DNA of 64,000 bases from assembly GCA_002371465.1 (NCBI GenBank), contig DFIU01000027.1:1-64000 (forward strand), written 5' to 3'. A program made the translations under genes and the position numbers. The notes beneath the pieces are model-generated. The model saw nothing but the letters and a program-made list of their open reading frames with translations, searched no databases and was not told where the DNA came from. Within the stretch, counting starts at the first letter, position 1, and each line of letters opens with the position of its first letter. This DNA is from Lachnospiraceae bacterium UBA3689 (GTDB lineage: Bacteria > Bacillota > Clostridia > Lachnospirales > Lachnospiraceae). Shown here in pieces: positions 1 to 8,649 of this stretch.

Positions 1-20
1 ATCGGACGAGGACTTGACCA
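1..20 (+). rRNA. 23S rRNA, extreme 3' end (partial)
   Basis: The window opens with a sequence ending in GAGGACTTGACC, which matches the usual 3' end of Firmicutes 23S rRNA (the strand that pairs with the 23S 5' end). Only the last ~20 nt are inside the window. The following ~90 nt, including TATGCGGTTTTGAAGG, resemble the leader and processing region commonly found downstream of 23S genes in Lachnospiraceae. No 5S rRNA follows before the terminator. The call comes from recognising the sequence and not from an alignment. Confidence 0.7.
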
Positions 21-112
21 AAAGGCGGTCGGGAAGTCAGACATAGGTGCTGACGTTCCGGTCGAACGTCTGAATGATTCGTATATGCGGTTTTGAAGGT
101 ATGTAGAGATGA

Positions 113-140
113 GGAACTGGCTTCGGTCAGTTCCTTTTTT
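113..140 (+). terminator. rRNA operon intrinsic terminator
   Basis: GGAACTG (113-119) pairs with CAGTTCC (128-134). The stem is extended by a G-U and a C-G pair and closed by a TTCG tetraloop (122-125). Six T residues follow (135-140). This is a strong intrinsic terminator placed where the rRNA operon should end. Confidence 0.85.
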
Positions 141-268
141 GTTGAGTGGAGAAAGGTATTGCTCTATTATATTTCATGCAATATAATGAAACCGCTAAAG
201 TTAAACTTAAATTAATCAAAACAAAAGAGATGGGGACGGCTATTCCCGATACTTGAGAGGAGAATGAG

Positions 269-1084
269 ATGGGCAAGTTTGAAGAACTGGTAAGAGCAAG
301 AAGAAGTATACGGACCTTTGACGGCAAGGGCATCTCTGACGAGCATTTGAAGAGAATCGAAGCTTATATGCAGGATGTTCCGAATCCCTATGGGATTCAT
401 GTGGAGTTTAAACTGCTTCACGCCGGTCAGGATCATCTGACCAGCAAGGTGATCAATGGAACGGATCTGTGGATCGGTGCGAAAGTGAAAAAAGTTCCTC
501 ACGCAGAGGAAGCTTTCGGCTATTCCTTTGAGGAGTTTGCCCTGTTCTGCCAGAGTCTCGGAATTGGGACGACCATCATTGCGGGGACGATGGATCGTCC
601 GGCTTTTGAGAAAGCCATGCAGCTTGCTGCGGACGAAGTTATGCTCTGCGTGACGCCGATCGGTTATCCGGCGGAGAAAATGGGCGTGAAGGAGAAGCTG
701 ATGCGGACCGGAATCAGTGCGGATAAGCGCGCCGATTTCGATAAGATCTTCTTCAAAGATGCCTATGGAAATAAGCTTGCCGCGTCAGAAGCGGGTGCCT
801 GTGAGAAAGCTCTGGAAATGCTTCGGTGGGCGCCCTCCGCTGTCAACAAACAGCCCTGGAGAGTCGTTGTCGCAGGGGAGCAGGTGCATTTCTATGAGAA
901 GCACTCCAAGGGCTATATTTCCGAGCTGGGCGATCTGCAAAAGATCGATATCGGGATCGGCATCAAGCATTTTATGGGAGAAGTTGAGGAAGAGGGCTTA
1001 AAGGGCAGCCTGGTCATCGAAGACCCTCATCTGGAGACGCCGGAGGATGTCGAGTATATCGCAACCTTCCGGTTTACTAAATAA
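269..1084 (+). CDS. Nitroreductase family protein (TM1586-type)
   Basis: A 271-residue protein of the FMN nitroreductase superfamily. The N-terminus (ELVRARRSIRTFDGKGI) is the typical start of the fold, where the RRSIR arginines contact FMN phosphate. The second half carries ALEMLRWAPSAVNKQPWRV, the conserved 'APSA..QPW' flavin-pocket segment. Having both elements about 185 residues apart fits the TM1586-like (tandem or putative nitroreductase) group, not the short NfsB type. It would act as a cytoplasmic NAD(P)H-dependent flavin reductase; the substrate cannot be read. AGGAG lies ~7 nt before the ATG. It is monocistronic, between the rRNA terminator and a 342-nt gap. Confidence 0.85.
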   Translation: MGKFEELVRARRSIRTFDGKGISDEHLKRIEAYMQDVPNPYGIHVEFKLLHAGQDHLTSKVINGTDLWIGAKVKKVPHAEEAFGYSFEEFALFCQSLGIGTTIIAGTMDRPAFEKAMQLAADEVMLCVTPIGYPAEKMGVKEKLMRTGISADKRADFDKIFFKDAYGNKLAASEAGACEKALEMLRWAPSAVNKQPWRVVVAGEQVHFYEKHSKGYISELGDLQKIDIGIGIKHFMGEVEEEGLKGSLVIEDPHLETPEDVEYIATFRFTK

Positions 1085-1426
1085 AATAGTTCTGCCCCTG
1101 TTTGGTTTGGTTGTAATTTATTGCAGGAACTTCCTATAAATTATAAATGATTGAGCTACTTACAGCTATGAAGTTAAACCATACTTGATCAATCAGGGAA
1201 AAGTCACTTAACAATTTTATATACCAAGAAGGCGATCGTTGCATATAGGTGCTGCGGTCGCCTTCTTGGATTAGAGGTTTATCCAGTCGCTGTCTTTTTC
1301 CAAAGGGAGACTTTTGTCAGAACCTTTTTGCAAAGCTGTGCCTTGGGGTTTATGATAATAGTGTTGTTTCCATGGAATATCAGTTTCCAAAAGTAGTGGT
1401 AAGTGGCAGTTGAAAAGAGGGATCAG
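1085..1426. other. Intergenic region with a long inverted repeat
   Basis: No credible gene is visible in this 342-nt gap. Its only clear structure is a 15-bp inverted repeat at 1224-1269 (listed separately). The last ~100 nt probably hold the promoter of the MATE gene, but no convincing -35/-10 pair stands out. Confidence 0.5.
1224..1269. repeat. 15-bp inverted repeat (stem-loop)
   Basis: CCAAGAAGGCGATCG (1224-1238) is complementary to CGGTCGCCTTCTTGG (1255-1269) with a single G-U pair, around a 16-nt loop. Neither strand has a T run next to it, so it is not a standard intrinsic terminator. It may be a factor-dependent terminator, an RNA stabiliser or a relic of a small mobile repeat. Confidence 0.6.
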
Positions 1427-2791
1427 ATGAGAGCAGGAAGGCAGTCGGCAACGAAAAATATGACGAGCGGGTCGATTTTAAATGAGATCATCTGGTTCGC
1501 ACTCCCGCTGATGCTGGGAAATATTTTTCAGATGCTGTACAACACGGTGGATTCAATCGTGGTGGGGAATTTTGTCGGAACGGAGGCTCTGGCAGCTGTC
1601 GGCGCGACGACTATGATCACCAATATGGCGGTCTTTTTCTTCAATGGCTTTTCCGTAGGCGCCGGCGTTATCATCGGCCGCTTCTTTGGGGCAGGAGATC
1701 TGAAACGGCTCCACCGGGCGGTCGAGACGACGATGGCGATGACCGGAATGATCTGTGTCATTTTTACGGTTCTGGGCATTCTCGGAGTCGGTCCCATGCT
1801 GCACTTCATGTCGACGCCGTCCGACGTCATGGATGAGGCGGCGACTTATCTTCGTATCTATTTCGGCGGAATTTCCGGACTTCTGATCTATAACATGGGA
1901 AGCGGGATCCTTCGCGCCGTCGGGGATACGACGAGACCCCTGTATTTTCTGATCCTGACCAGCCTTCTCAATGTCGGACTGGATCTGCTCTTTGTCGTTG
2001 GTTTTCATATGGGGATCGGCGGAGCGGCAGGCGCAACCATCCTTTCCCAGTTTATTTCAGCCGGACTGACCCTCATGCTGCTGCTGCGATCGGACGACGT
2101 CTATCAACTGACCCTGCCCGATCTGAAAATTGACGGCATGATCTTAAAGCAGATCTTTCAGGTCGGTCTTCCGACCGGGATCCAGGCTGTGATTACGGCA
2201 TTTTCCAATGTTTTTGTCCAGTCCTACATCAACTATTTCGGGGCGTCCTGTATGGCGGGCTGGGCAAGTTACAATAAAATCGATCAGTTCGTCATGCTGC
2301 CAATGCAGAGCATGGCGATGGCGGCAACGACCTTCGTCAGTCAGAATGTCGGAGCTGGCAATACAAGGAGATCCAACGACGGAACCAGAATTTCGATTGG
2401 ACTGACACTTTTCATTACGCTGGTGATCGACCTTGTGATCTGGATCTTTGCCAGACAGGCGGTCGGACTTTTTTCCTCCGATCAAAAGGTTCTCTACTTC
2501 GGCGTGCTGTTCGTCCGGACCAATATTTTCTTTCTTCTCTTTAACTGTGTCAACCATGTCCTTGCCGGTGCGCTTCGCGGCAGGGGAGATTCTGCCGGGC
2601 CGATGATCATTATGCTGATCGGTTTCGTCGCGGTCCGGCAGACCTATCTGTATATCATGACCCACCACATTTTCAATTCGGCGCGGGCGGTCAGCTTGAG
2701 TTACCCCGTCGGCTGGGGCGCCACCTTTGTGATGGAGCTTGTCTATTTTCTGATCCGATGGAATCGGGCGGAGAGAAAGGAAAAGGCGTAA
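1427..2791 (+). CDS. MATE family multidrug/Na+ antiporter
   Basis: A 454-residue, 12-helix inner-membrane exporter of the MATE family (NorM/DinF-like). The hallmarks are the N-terminal SILNEIIWFALPLMLGNIFQ helix, the 'YNTVDSIVVGNFVG' segment and a two-fold repeated 6+6 helix layout. It exports cationic drugs or metabolites using Na+ or H+ gradients; the substrate is unknown. The frame is open from a GTG at 1403, but the ATG at 1427 is preceded by AAGAGGG with good spacing, so that start is preferred. The stop codon lies inside a hairpin shared with the convergent gene. Confidence 0.9.
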   Translation: MRAGRQSATKNMTSGSILNEIIWFALPLMLGNIFQMLYNTVDSIVVGNFVGTEALAAVGATTMITNMAVFFFNGFSVGAGVIIGRFFGAGDLKRLHRAVETTMAMTGMICVIFTVLGILGVGPMLHFMSTPSDVMDEAATYLRIYFGGISGLLIYNMGSGILRAVGDTTRPLYFLILTSLLNVGLDLLFVVGFHMGIGGAAGATILSQFISAGLTLMLLLRSDDVYQLTLPDLKIDGMILKQIFQVGLPTGIQAVITAFSNVFVQSYINYFGASCMAGWASYNKIDQFVMLPMQSMAMAATTFVSQNVGAGNTRRSNDGTRISIGLTLFITLVIDLVIWIFARQAVGLFSSDQKVLYFGVLFVRTNIFFLLFNCVNHVLAGALRGRGDSAGPMIIMLIGFVAVRQTYLYIMTHHIFNSARAVSLSYPVGWGATFVMELVYFLIRWNRAERKEKA

Positions 2792-2810
2792 CACATGAAT
2801 GTTACGCCTT
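2783..2810. terminator. Bidirectional hairpin spanning both stop codons
   Basis: AAGGCGTAAC (2783-2792) and GTTACGCCTT (2801-2810) form a perfect 10-bp stem with an 8-nt loop. The TAA of the MATE gene (2789-2791) and the TAA of the minus-strand DMT gene (2804-2802) are the two arms of the same stem. The T tracts are weak, especially on the plus strand. Confidence 0.6.
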
Positions 2811-3743
2811 CTGGCAGATATAGATGCCCAGACTGACCAGAAGAAGAGCCAGGAGGCTGATGGGGGCAAGCTGTGAAGTTTCTCTAAGAAGCAGGGCGGA
2901 GAGCAGGACACCAAAGACTGGAGTCATGAAGCCAAAGACCGTGATCCGGGAAACGGTGTTGTATTTTAATAAAATGGACCAGACCGAGTAAGCCCCGGCG
3001 GAGACGAAGGCGAGCCAGAAGAGGACGCTGACAGCCTTGATAGACAGGGTATTTCCAGCCGGATTTAAACTGCCTCCATTTATAAGGCCGATGATGACCA
3101 TGACAAGACCGCCGAGAATGAACTGGCTGCCGCTCAGCATGACCGGATCTTCTTTTTTCGAGAACTGCTTCATAAAGACAGATGAAAAGGCGTAGGCTAC
3201 GGTGCTTAAGAGGATGGCGCCCTCGCCGGAAAGGGTAAAGGTCGGGTGGAAATCCGAGTTTCCGACCAGGTTTACAAGGACCAGACCGATAAAGCCGATC
3301 AGACAGCCCAGCATTTTCCCGGCATTGATTTTCTCCTGCCGGAAGAGGAGGGCGGCGACCAGGATGGCGACGAAGACGTTGACGCCTTCGATGATCGAAG
3401 ATTTGACTCCGGAGGTATGGGCAAGTCCCATATAGAAAAAGACGTACTGGAGGATGGTCTGAAAAAGGCTCAGGACCAGGATGTATTTCCAGGAGGTCTT
3501 TTGAGGCAGGAGGACCCTCCTCTCCCCGATGCTGCCTAGAATCAAAGTCAAAATGCCGGCGCCGGTGAAGCGGACTCCGGCAAACAGAATCTGGGAAAAG
3601 GCGTCGGAGGAATGGATGTCGAGAGTGGAGTAGCCGATCTTAATAAAGGGAAAGGCGCTGCCCCAGAGCAGGCAGCAAAAGAGCGCGCCCAGCACAACGA
3701 CGGCGGAACGGGTCATAAAGGATGGCTGCGTTTTATGTGCCAT
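2802..3743 (-). CDS. EamA/DMT family transporter
   Basis: A 313-residue protein with ten predicted membrane helices in two EamA repeats. Features include the N-terminal ALFCCLLWGSAFPFIKIGY helix, typical of drug/metabolite transporters, and VLFWLAFVSAGAYSVWSILL in the second repeat. It is probably an exporter or exchanger of amino acids or other small metabolites; the substrate cannot be predicted. The frame stays open 25 codons further upstream, but the ATG at 3743 has AAGGAGA about 8 nt in front and begins a typical DMT N-terminus, so it is taken as the start. It converges with the MATE gene. Confidence 0.88.
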   Translation of the reverse strand: MAHKTQPSFMTRSAVVVLGALFCCLLWGSAFPFIKIGYSTLDIHSSDAFSQILFAGVRFTGAGILTLILGSIGERRVLLPQKTSWKYILVLSLFQTILQYVFFYMGLAHTSGVKSSIIEGVNVFVAILVAALLFRQEKINAGKMLGCLIGFIGLVLVNLVGNSDFHPTFTLSGEGAILLSTVAYAFSSVFMKQFSKKEDPVMLSGSQFILGGLVMVIIGLINGGSLNPAGNTLSIKAVSVLFWLAFVSAGAYSVWSILLKYNTVSRITVFGFMTPVFGVLLSALLLRETSQLAPISLLALLLVSLGIYICQKA

Positions 3744-3906
3744 AACAGGTTTTCTCCTTATATATAGAACACTGCCGCAAAGATATGAAATCAGCAGCAG
3801 ATTGTTGCATCCTATCATGAATCTGATGCGGGCGCAACAAAAAGGAGCGTTTGACGGGATTATATATGAAGAGCAAGAGAGTGGGTTTCAGAAAACAGTT
3901 GATGAC

Positions 3907-3964
3907 TTTACACGGAATTTAAAATACAGGTTATTATTTTACATAGAATTAACATAACTTTACA
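3907..3964 (+). promoter_or_regulatory. PhoP-box-like direct repeats upstream of the Na/Pi cotransporter
   Basis: TTTACA at 3938, TTAACA at 3949 and TTTACA at 3959 are spaced 11 and 10 bp apart, one helical turn each. A further TTTACA lies at 3907, three turns upstream, with a degenerate TTTAAA at 3918 between. The Bacillus PhoP box is a direct repeat of TT(A/T/C)ACA with ~11-bp periodicity. The array is ~80 nt before a phosphate transporter start and close to a PhoPR-like pair, so a Pho regulon operator is a strong inference. Confidence 0.7.
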
Positions 3965-4044
3965 TTCATCAGATAGAAGATGGCGGGGTGAATCAGTACA
4001 CTTTGTAATGGGTTTGAAGGATTTTTTATAAAGGAGTAAATTCT

Positions 4045-5775
4045 ATGAATGAAAATGTAAAGATTGTGTTCGGCCTGATCGGAGGCCTGGCTCTCTTTTT
4101 ATACGGCATGAACTCAATGAGTGATGCCCTGCAGAAAGCAGCCGGTGAAAAAATGAAAAAGATTTTGGGCTTTCTGACCAGCAATCCGATTATGGGAGCA
4201 TTGGCAGGAGCCCTAGTGACAGCGATTCTGCAGTCAAGCTCAGCGACCACGGTTATGGTAATCGGCTTTGTCAGTGCGGGGCTTATGAACCTGCCGCAGG
4301 CGATTTCTGTTATCTTTGGCGCCAATATCGGGACGACCATGACGGCTCAGCTGATCGCCTTTAAGCTCAGTGATTATATCTATCCGATTATCTTTGTCGG
4401 ATTCATCATAAATTTTATAGCCAGGAAGGAGAAGGTTAAGAATATCGGCCTGGTTATTTTATCCTTTGGTATTTTATTTGAAGGAATTGAGATCATGGGA
4501 ACGGTGATGAAACCGTTGGCATCAAGTCCGGTATTCATTCATCTGATGGGACAGGTGAAGGACATACCTGTTCTGGGTCTGGCTCTGGGATGCGCGATGA
4601 CGCTGGTTGTTCAAAGTTCATCCGCAACAATCGCTGTCCTTCAGAATTTTGCGTCTCAGGCGGGACCGGATGGGCTGCATTCTGTAATCGGTCTGACCGG
4701 GGCAATTCCGATCCTGCTGGGAGATAATATCGGTACAACGATTACTGCCCTTCTGGCATCAATCAGCGGAAGTAAAAATGCGAAGAGAACAGCGATTGCC
4801 CACAGCCTTTTTAATATCAGCGGGGCGGCTATCTTTGTCTGTATCATTCCTGTCTTTTCGAGGTTTGTCAGATTGATTTCTCCAAAAGGACCGGAGATTG
4901 AAGTGATTTCCAGACAAATTGCAAATGCCCATACCTCGTTTAACGTTGTCATGACGCTGGTCTGGCTGCCGCTGATTCCTCTCATGGTGAAGATTGTCAC
5001 GTTCATTATCCGGGGAGAAGACCGGGAGGAGGAGAAAGAGCAGACCAGCTTCAAGCCCAGATATCTTGAAAACGGAGTTCTTGAACAGCCTGTTGCAGCC
5101 ATGTATCTGGTTTCACAGGAAATCCACGAGGTTTCCAAATCTGCCCTCCATATGATCAGTGCGGCGAAACGCTCCCTGATGGGCAGGGAGAATGAAGAGA
5201 AAAAAGCCTATCGGTACGGGGCCTACCGGGAACTGTTTGAGACTGTTCATCAGGGGGAGCTCACTATAGCCGGGTTTATCTCAAGAATGTTTGCCGATGG
5301 CAGGATGACAGAGACACAGTCAGAGCAGGCGGCGGTTATGCTGACTGTCATTAATAACATCGGCCGTATAGCGGAACGCTGCGAGGAAATTGTCGGTTCT
5401 GTGAAAGAGATGAAGGAAAGGAATATGACCTTTTCCGAAGTTGCCTTGGGAGAGCTTGCACAATGTTTCAATATCGCGGAGATTCAGTTTGCCCGGGCAA
5501 TTGATTCCATTGAAACCGGCAATCAGGTAGATGCCCGCAAGGTTTCTCTTGATAAGAAGAAGATGAGAAAAGCCCTCAAGGGATTCCGCAAGGCACATCT
5601 TGCCCGTGTGAAAGACGGGACGTGCAGTCCTTCCATGACAGAAGGATTTACGGTGATCCTCTATTCGCTTGAGCGAATTACAGATAATTGTGCAGCGATT
5701 GCCGAAGAGACTATGGATCATTTCAGTATGCCTGAGCTGAAGGATCATGAGCTGACTCCTCTTCCTCAGAACTGA
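4045..5775 (+). CDS. Na+/phosphate cotransporter with C-terminal PhoU-like domain
   Basis: A 576-residue NptA/PNaS-family protein. The membrane part (about residues 1-330) has two inverted Na/Pi repeats, each with the family signature QSSSAT (ILQSSSATTVMV near residue 57 and VVQSSSATIAVL near 190). Residues ~350-565 form a helical PhoU-like cytoplasmic domain. It would import (or export) inorganic phosphate with sodium. An AAGGAG sits ~9 nt before the ATG. PhoP-box-like repeats precede it, and a two-component pair follows after a weak terminator, so phosphate-responsive control is likely. Confidence 0.92.
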   Translation: MNENVKIVFGLIGGLALFLYGMNSMSDALQKAAGEKMKKILGFLTSNPIMGALAGALVTAILQSSSATTVMVIGFVSAGLMNLPQAISVIFGANIGTTMTAQLIAFKLSDYIYPIIFVGFIINFIARKEKVKNIGLVILSFGILFEGIEIMGTVMKPLASSPVFIHLMGQVKDIPVLGLALGCAMTLVVQSSSATIAVLQNFASQAGPDGLHSVIGLTGAIPILLGDNIGTTITALLASISGSKNAKRTAIAHSLFNISGAAIFVCIIPVFSRFVRLISPKGPEIEVISRQIANAHTSFNVVMTLVWLPLIPLMVKIVTFIIRGEDREEEKEQTSFKPRYLENGVLEQPVAAMYLVSQEIHEVSKSALHMISAAKRSLMGRENEEKKAYRYGAYRELFETVHQGELTIAGFISRMFADGRMTETQSEQAAVMLTVINNIGRIAERCEEIVGSVKEMKERNMTFSEVALGELAQCFNIAEIQFARAIDSIETGNQVDARKVSLDKKKMRKALKGFRKAHLARVKDGTCSPSMTEGFTVILYSLERITDNCAAIAEETMDHFSMPELKDHELTPLPQN

Positions 5776-5776
5776 C

Positions 5777-5792
5777 TTTACATGGATTTACG
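5777..5792 (+). promoter_or_regulatory. PhoP-box-like pair upstream of the response regulator
   Basis: TTTACA (5777-5782) and TTTACG (5787-5792) are spaced 10 bp apart. They match the hexamers in front of the Na/Pi gene and lie just after its stop codon. This suggests autoregulation of the two-component pair. With only two hexamers the support is weaker than for the upstream array. Confidence 0.45.
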
Positions 5793-5794
5793 AT

Positions 5795-5823
5795 AACCTG
5801 GTTGCTATGCCGCCAGGTTTTCC
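5795..5823 (+). terminator. Weak terminator/attenuator between Na/Pi gene and phoP-like gene
   Basis: AACCTGG (5795-5801) pairs with CCAGGTT (5813-5819), followed by a short TTTTCCCT tract. The 7-bp stem with an 11-nt loop would give only partial termination, allowing some readthrough into the regulator gene. Confidence 0.5.
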
Positions 5824-5857
5824 CTAAAATGAAAGGCATAAGGAGAAACGGAACGCT

Positions 5858-6535
5858 ATGATTTTTTGTGTGGAAGATGATGACAGCATAAGGGAACTGG
5901 TGGTTTACACTCTGGAGAGTACCGGTTTTACGGCGAGGGGCTTCGAGAACGGACAGGCGTTTGAGCAAGGCGTAAGAAATGAAATTCCGGATCTGGTTCT
6001 GATGGATATTATGCTGCCCGGAGAAGATGGAATATCCCTTTTAAGGAAAATGAGAGCAGATCCAAAGAGGGCGAAGATACCGGTTATTATGCTGACAGCA
6101 AAGGGCGCGGAGTATGACAAGGTTATGGCTTTGGATCTTGGAGCGGATGACTATATCACAAAACCGTTTGGAATGATGGAACTGGTTTCAAGAATTCGCG
6201 CTGTTCTGAGACGGTCAGAGAAGAGAGATAATGCGGAAGGGCAGGTCATATCCCTGCGGAACCTGAGGCTGGATCTGAAAAAACATGAGGTGACTGTAGA
6301 TGGCAAGGGCGTGGTTCTGACTTTGAAGGAGTACAGTCTTTTAAAAATATTGATGGAAAATCCGGGTATTGTTTTAACCAGGGATCAGCTTCTGACCGAT
6401 ATCTGGGGGTATGAGTACATCAGTGAGACCAGAACCGTTGATGTTCATATCCGGACACTGAGACAGAAGCTGGAGACGGCAGGTGATCTGATTCAGACAG
6501 TCAGGGGAGTCGGATATAAGCTGGCAGAGGGGTAA
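5858..6535 (+). CDS. phoP: OmpR/PhoB-family response regulator, PhoP-like
   Basis: A 225-residue two-domain regulator. The receiver domain has the acidic pocket (EDDD, residues 6-9), phospho-acceptor D50 in LVLMDIMLPGEDG, and K102 in YITKPFG. The C-terminal winged helix (about 125-222) ends in RTVDVHIRTLRQKLE and VRGVGYKL, the PhoB-type DNA-recognition elements. The gene is followed one base after its stop by the cognate kinase. Position behind a phosphate cotransporter and two PhoP-box-like arrays makes a phosphate-starvation role likely. AAGGAG precedes the ATG at a rather long 13-nt spacing. Confidence 0.85.
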   Translation: MIFCVEDDDSIRELVVYTLESTGFTARGFENGQAFEQGVRNEIPDLVLMDIMLPGEDGISLLRKMRADPKRAKIPVIMLTAKGAEYDKVMALDLGADDYITKPFGMMELVSRIRAVLRRSEKRDNAEGQVISLRNLRLDLKKHEVTVDGKGVVLTLKEYSLLKILMENPGIVLTRDQLLTDIWGYEYISETRTVDVHIRTLRQKLETAGDLIQTVRGVGYKLAEG

Positions 6536-6536
6536 A

Positions 6537-7880
6537 ATGAGAGCAAGGATACAAAGAAGCATGATACTGGTGATTACCGCAACGCTGTTTATTGCGTACG
6601 GGATCACCATTTTCTTTATGTACGGGAGAATGAAAACCCTGACCAGGAATCATCTGAAGGAAGAGGGGAATTATCTGGCAGCCGCCATCAACATTTCCGG
6701 TGAAAAATATCTGAAAGAGCTGGATGAGGTGGAGAAGAACACCCGGGTTACGCTGATCAACCCCAGGGGCAGCGTTCTTTATGATTCGGAAGAGGATGAA
6801 TATACCTTTACCAGTCATAAAGATCGTCCGGAGTTTCAGCAGGCGCTGAAAGAAGGAAGCGGAGCGGATGTCAGGAGATCCGATACCCTGCGGCAGGATA
6901 TGTTTTATTATGCCAGAATGCTAAAGGACGGCAACGTTATTCGGGTTTCTACAGCGGCCAGAACGGTTCTGTTCACGGCCCTGGATTATCTGCCTCTGAT
7001 GATGATTCTGGGTGTTACGATGCTTCTTGCGGCCTGGCTTTATTCCAAGTATCAGGCAGAAGCACTGATCCGTCCCATCAATGAGCTGAATCTGGATGAT
7101 CCGATAGGGAACAATCATGTTTATGATGAAATAAAGCCACTGCTGAAGCGAATTGATGAACAGAATAAAGAAAAAGATGCCGTTGCGGACATGCGAACAG
7201 AATTCTCCGCAAATGTTTCGCATGAACTCAGGACCCCTCTGACTTCTATTTCCGGATATGCGGAGATTATGAAGAACAAACTGGTAAGGCAGGAGGATAT
7301 ACCGGAATTTTCGGCGCGCATTTATAAAGAAGCGAATCGGATGATCAGCCTCATCGATGATATCATGAAGCTGTCAAAGCTCGATGAAGGCGGGATCGCC
7401 CTGAAGGACGAGCCGGTTGATCTGTATCAGACGGCGGAGGACGTGATCCATTCTCTTGAGCCGAATGCGGTAAAAAATGAAGTAAGTCTCAGTCTTGCGG
7501 GGACACATGCGGAGGTAGTCGGTATCCGGCATCTGATCCGGGAAATGATGTTTAATGTCACGGATAACGCGATCAAGTACAATGTCAGAAACGGCAGGGT
7601 GGACCTGTCCGTTTTTCAAAAAGAGGATGGCTGTCTGGTCCGCATTGCGGATACGGGGATTGGTATTCCGGAGGATCAGCTGGAGCGGATTTTTGAACGA
7701 TTCTACCGGGTCGACAAGAGCCGGTCGAAGGCAACAGGGGGGACCGGTCTGGGACTTTCGATCGTCAAGCACGGCGCTCAGGTCAGCCGCGCAAAGATCC
7801 ATATCAAAAGCCAGCCCGGACAGGGAACGGAAGTGGAGTTTCTCTTTCCTTATAAAAGAGTGTCTGAGATGGATATTTAA
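6537..7880 (+). CDS. phoR: Sensor histidine kinase, PhoR-like
   Basis: A 447-residue membrane kinase. TM1 is at ~9-29, an extracytoplasmic sensor loop runs to ~140, and TM2 is ~145-166. The dimerisation domain has H229 in NVSHELRTPLT. The ATPase domain has an N box (NVTDNAIKY), DTGIGIP (G1), the F box ERFYRVDKSRS and GGTGLGLSIV (G2). It would autophosphorylate and pass phosphate to the adjacent regulator. The ATG lies 1 nt after the regulator's stop with AGAGGGG as ribosome site, so translation is probably coupled. The order phosphate transporter, regulator, kinase supports a PhoR assignment. Confidence 0.85.
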   Translation: MRARIQRSMILVITATLFIAYGITIFFMYGRMKTLTRNHLKEEGNYLAAAINISGEKYLKELDEVEKNTRVTLINPRGSVLYDSEEDEYTFTSHKDRPEFQQALKEGSGADVRRSDTLRQDMFYYARMLKDGNVIRVSTAARTVLFTALDYLPLMMILGVTMLLAAWLYSKYQAEALIRPINELNLDDPIGNNHVYDEIKPLLKRIDEQNKEKDAVADMRTEFSANVSHELRTPLTSISGYAEIMKNKLVRQEDIPEFSARIYKEANRMISLIDDIMKLSKLDEGGIALKDEPVDLYQTAEDVIHSLEPNAVKNEVSLSLAGTHAEVVGIRHLIREMMFNVTDNAIKYNVRNGRVDLSVFQKEDGCLVRIADTGIGIPEDQLERIFERFYRVDKSRSKATGGTGLGLSIVKHGAQVSRAKIHIKSQPGQGTEVEFLFPYKRVSEMDI

Positions 7881-7953
7881 CAGAACCTGGGAGTTGGAGG
7901 ACTTTGTGTCTTACGGCAGGGGCGTAATCGGGACGCCAGCTTTTATATAGCTG

Positions 7954-8649
7954 CTATTTTGCTGTCAGCCGATTCATCCAGCGATGAATCGATACGGTAG
8001 AAAAGAAAGCACATCCTAAAAAGAGTGCCGTATAGCAGGGCCATAGGATTGAAAATTCATTGATCTGGCTGATGATCACCTGATAGACAAACAAAAAGGT
8101 TATTCCGTAGAGAAATACGGAAGCCGAGGACTTTCGTATTACGGCAATTGCTGACAGGAACAGGACGGATGCTGCCGCAGCGAGGAGGTCGATCAGCACA
8201 TACTGCGTCCACTCGATATAGTCGACCCTTGTGATGAAGCCGTTTACAAGCGAAAAGCGTCTGTCCATTGTAAGCAGAAAGATGAAGCAGATGGTTTGTG
8301 ATACGGCCTGACAGGTCAGACTGATTACAGATGTGGACAGGATTTTTGCGAAAAATATACGGCGGCGTGGGATGGAGTAGGTAAAGAGAATCATCACCGT
8401 GCAGTTGACATATTCTTCGACGATGATCTTGCTGACAAGGTAAGCGGTATAAAAAAAGTAGAAGTCCCACACCGTTGCTGTCATCATTTTGATGATAGCC
8501 GCAAAGCTGCTTGCATGGGTTTGGTTGATCCCATAGATTGAAACGAAGGTCGCGTAGATCAGGACCAGCGTGATCGGTATCGCGAACAGGATCAATCGGT
8601 GGATTTTGATTTTGCGCGCTTCAAGGCGCATCAATGATGATATGCTCAA
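7954..8649 (-). CDS. ABC-2 type permease of a peptide-antibiotic/lantibiotic self-protection exporter
   Basis: A 231-residue protein with six predicted helices. It starts MSISSLMRLEARKIKIHRL, the cytoplasmic 'E.xKxxR' start typical of BcrB/lantibiotic-immunity permeases. Family members are 230-250 residues, so it is full length. It is the last gene of a four-gene minus-strand operon and overlaps the ATPase gene by 4 nt. The start is a TTG at 8649 behind GGGAGAAAG; an internal ATG at 8631 is the alternative. It would export or expel a membrane-active peptide or bacitracin-like compound. Confidence 0.8.
   Translation of the reverse strand: MSISSLMRLEARKIKIHRLILFAIPITLVLIYATFVSIYGINQTHASSFAAIIKMMTATVWDFYFFYTAYLVSKIIVEEYVNCTVMILFTYSIPRRRIFFAKILSTSVISLTCQAVSQTICFIFLLTMDRRFSLVNGFITRVDYIEWTQYVLIDLLAAAASVLFLSAIAVIRKSSASVFLYGITFLFVYQVIISQINEFSILWPCYTALFLGCAFFSTVSIHRWMNRLTAK

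Noticed and set aside
1403..1426. GTG at 1403 as start of the MATE gene
   Set aside because: No ribosome site in front, while AAGAGGG lies at proper distance from the ATG at 1427.
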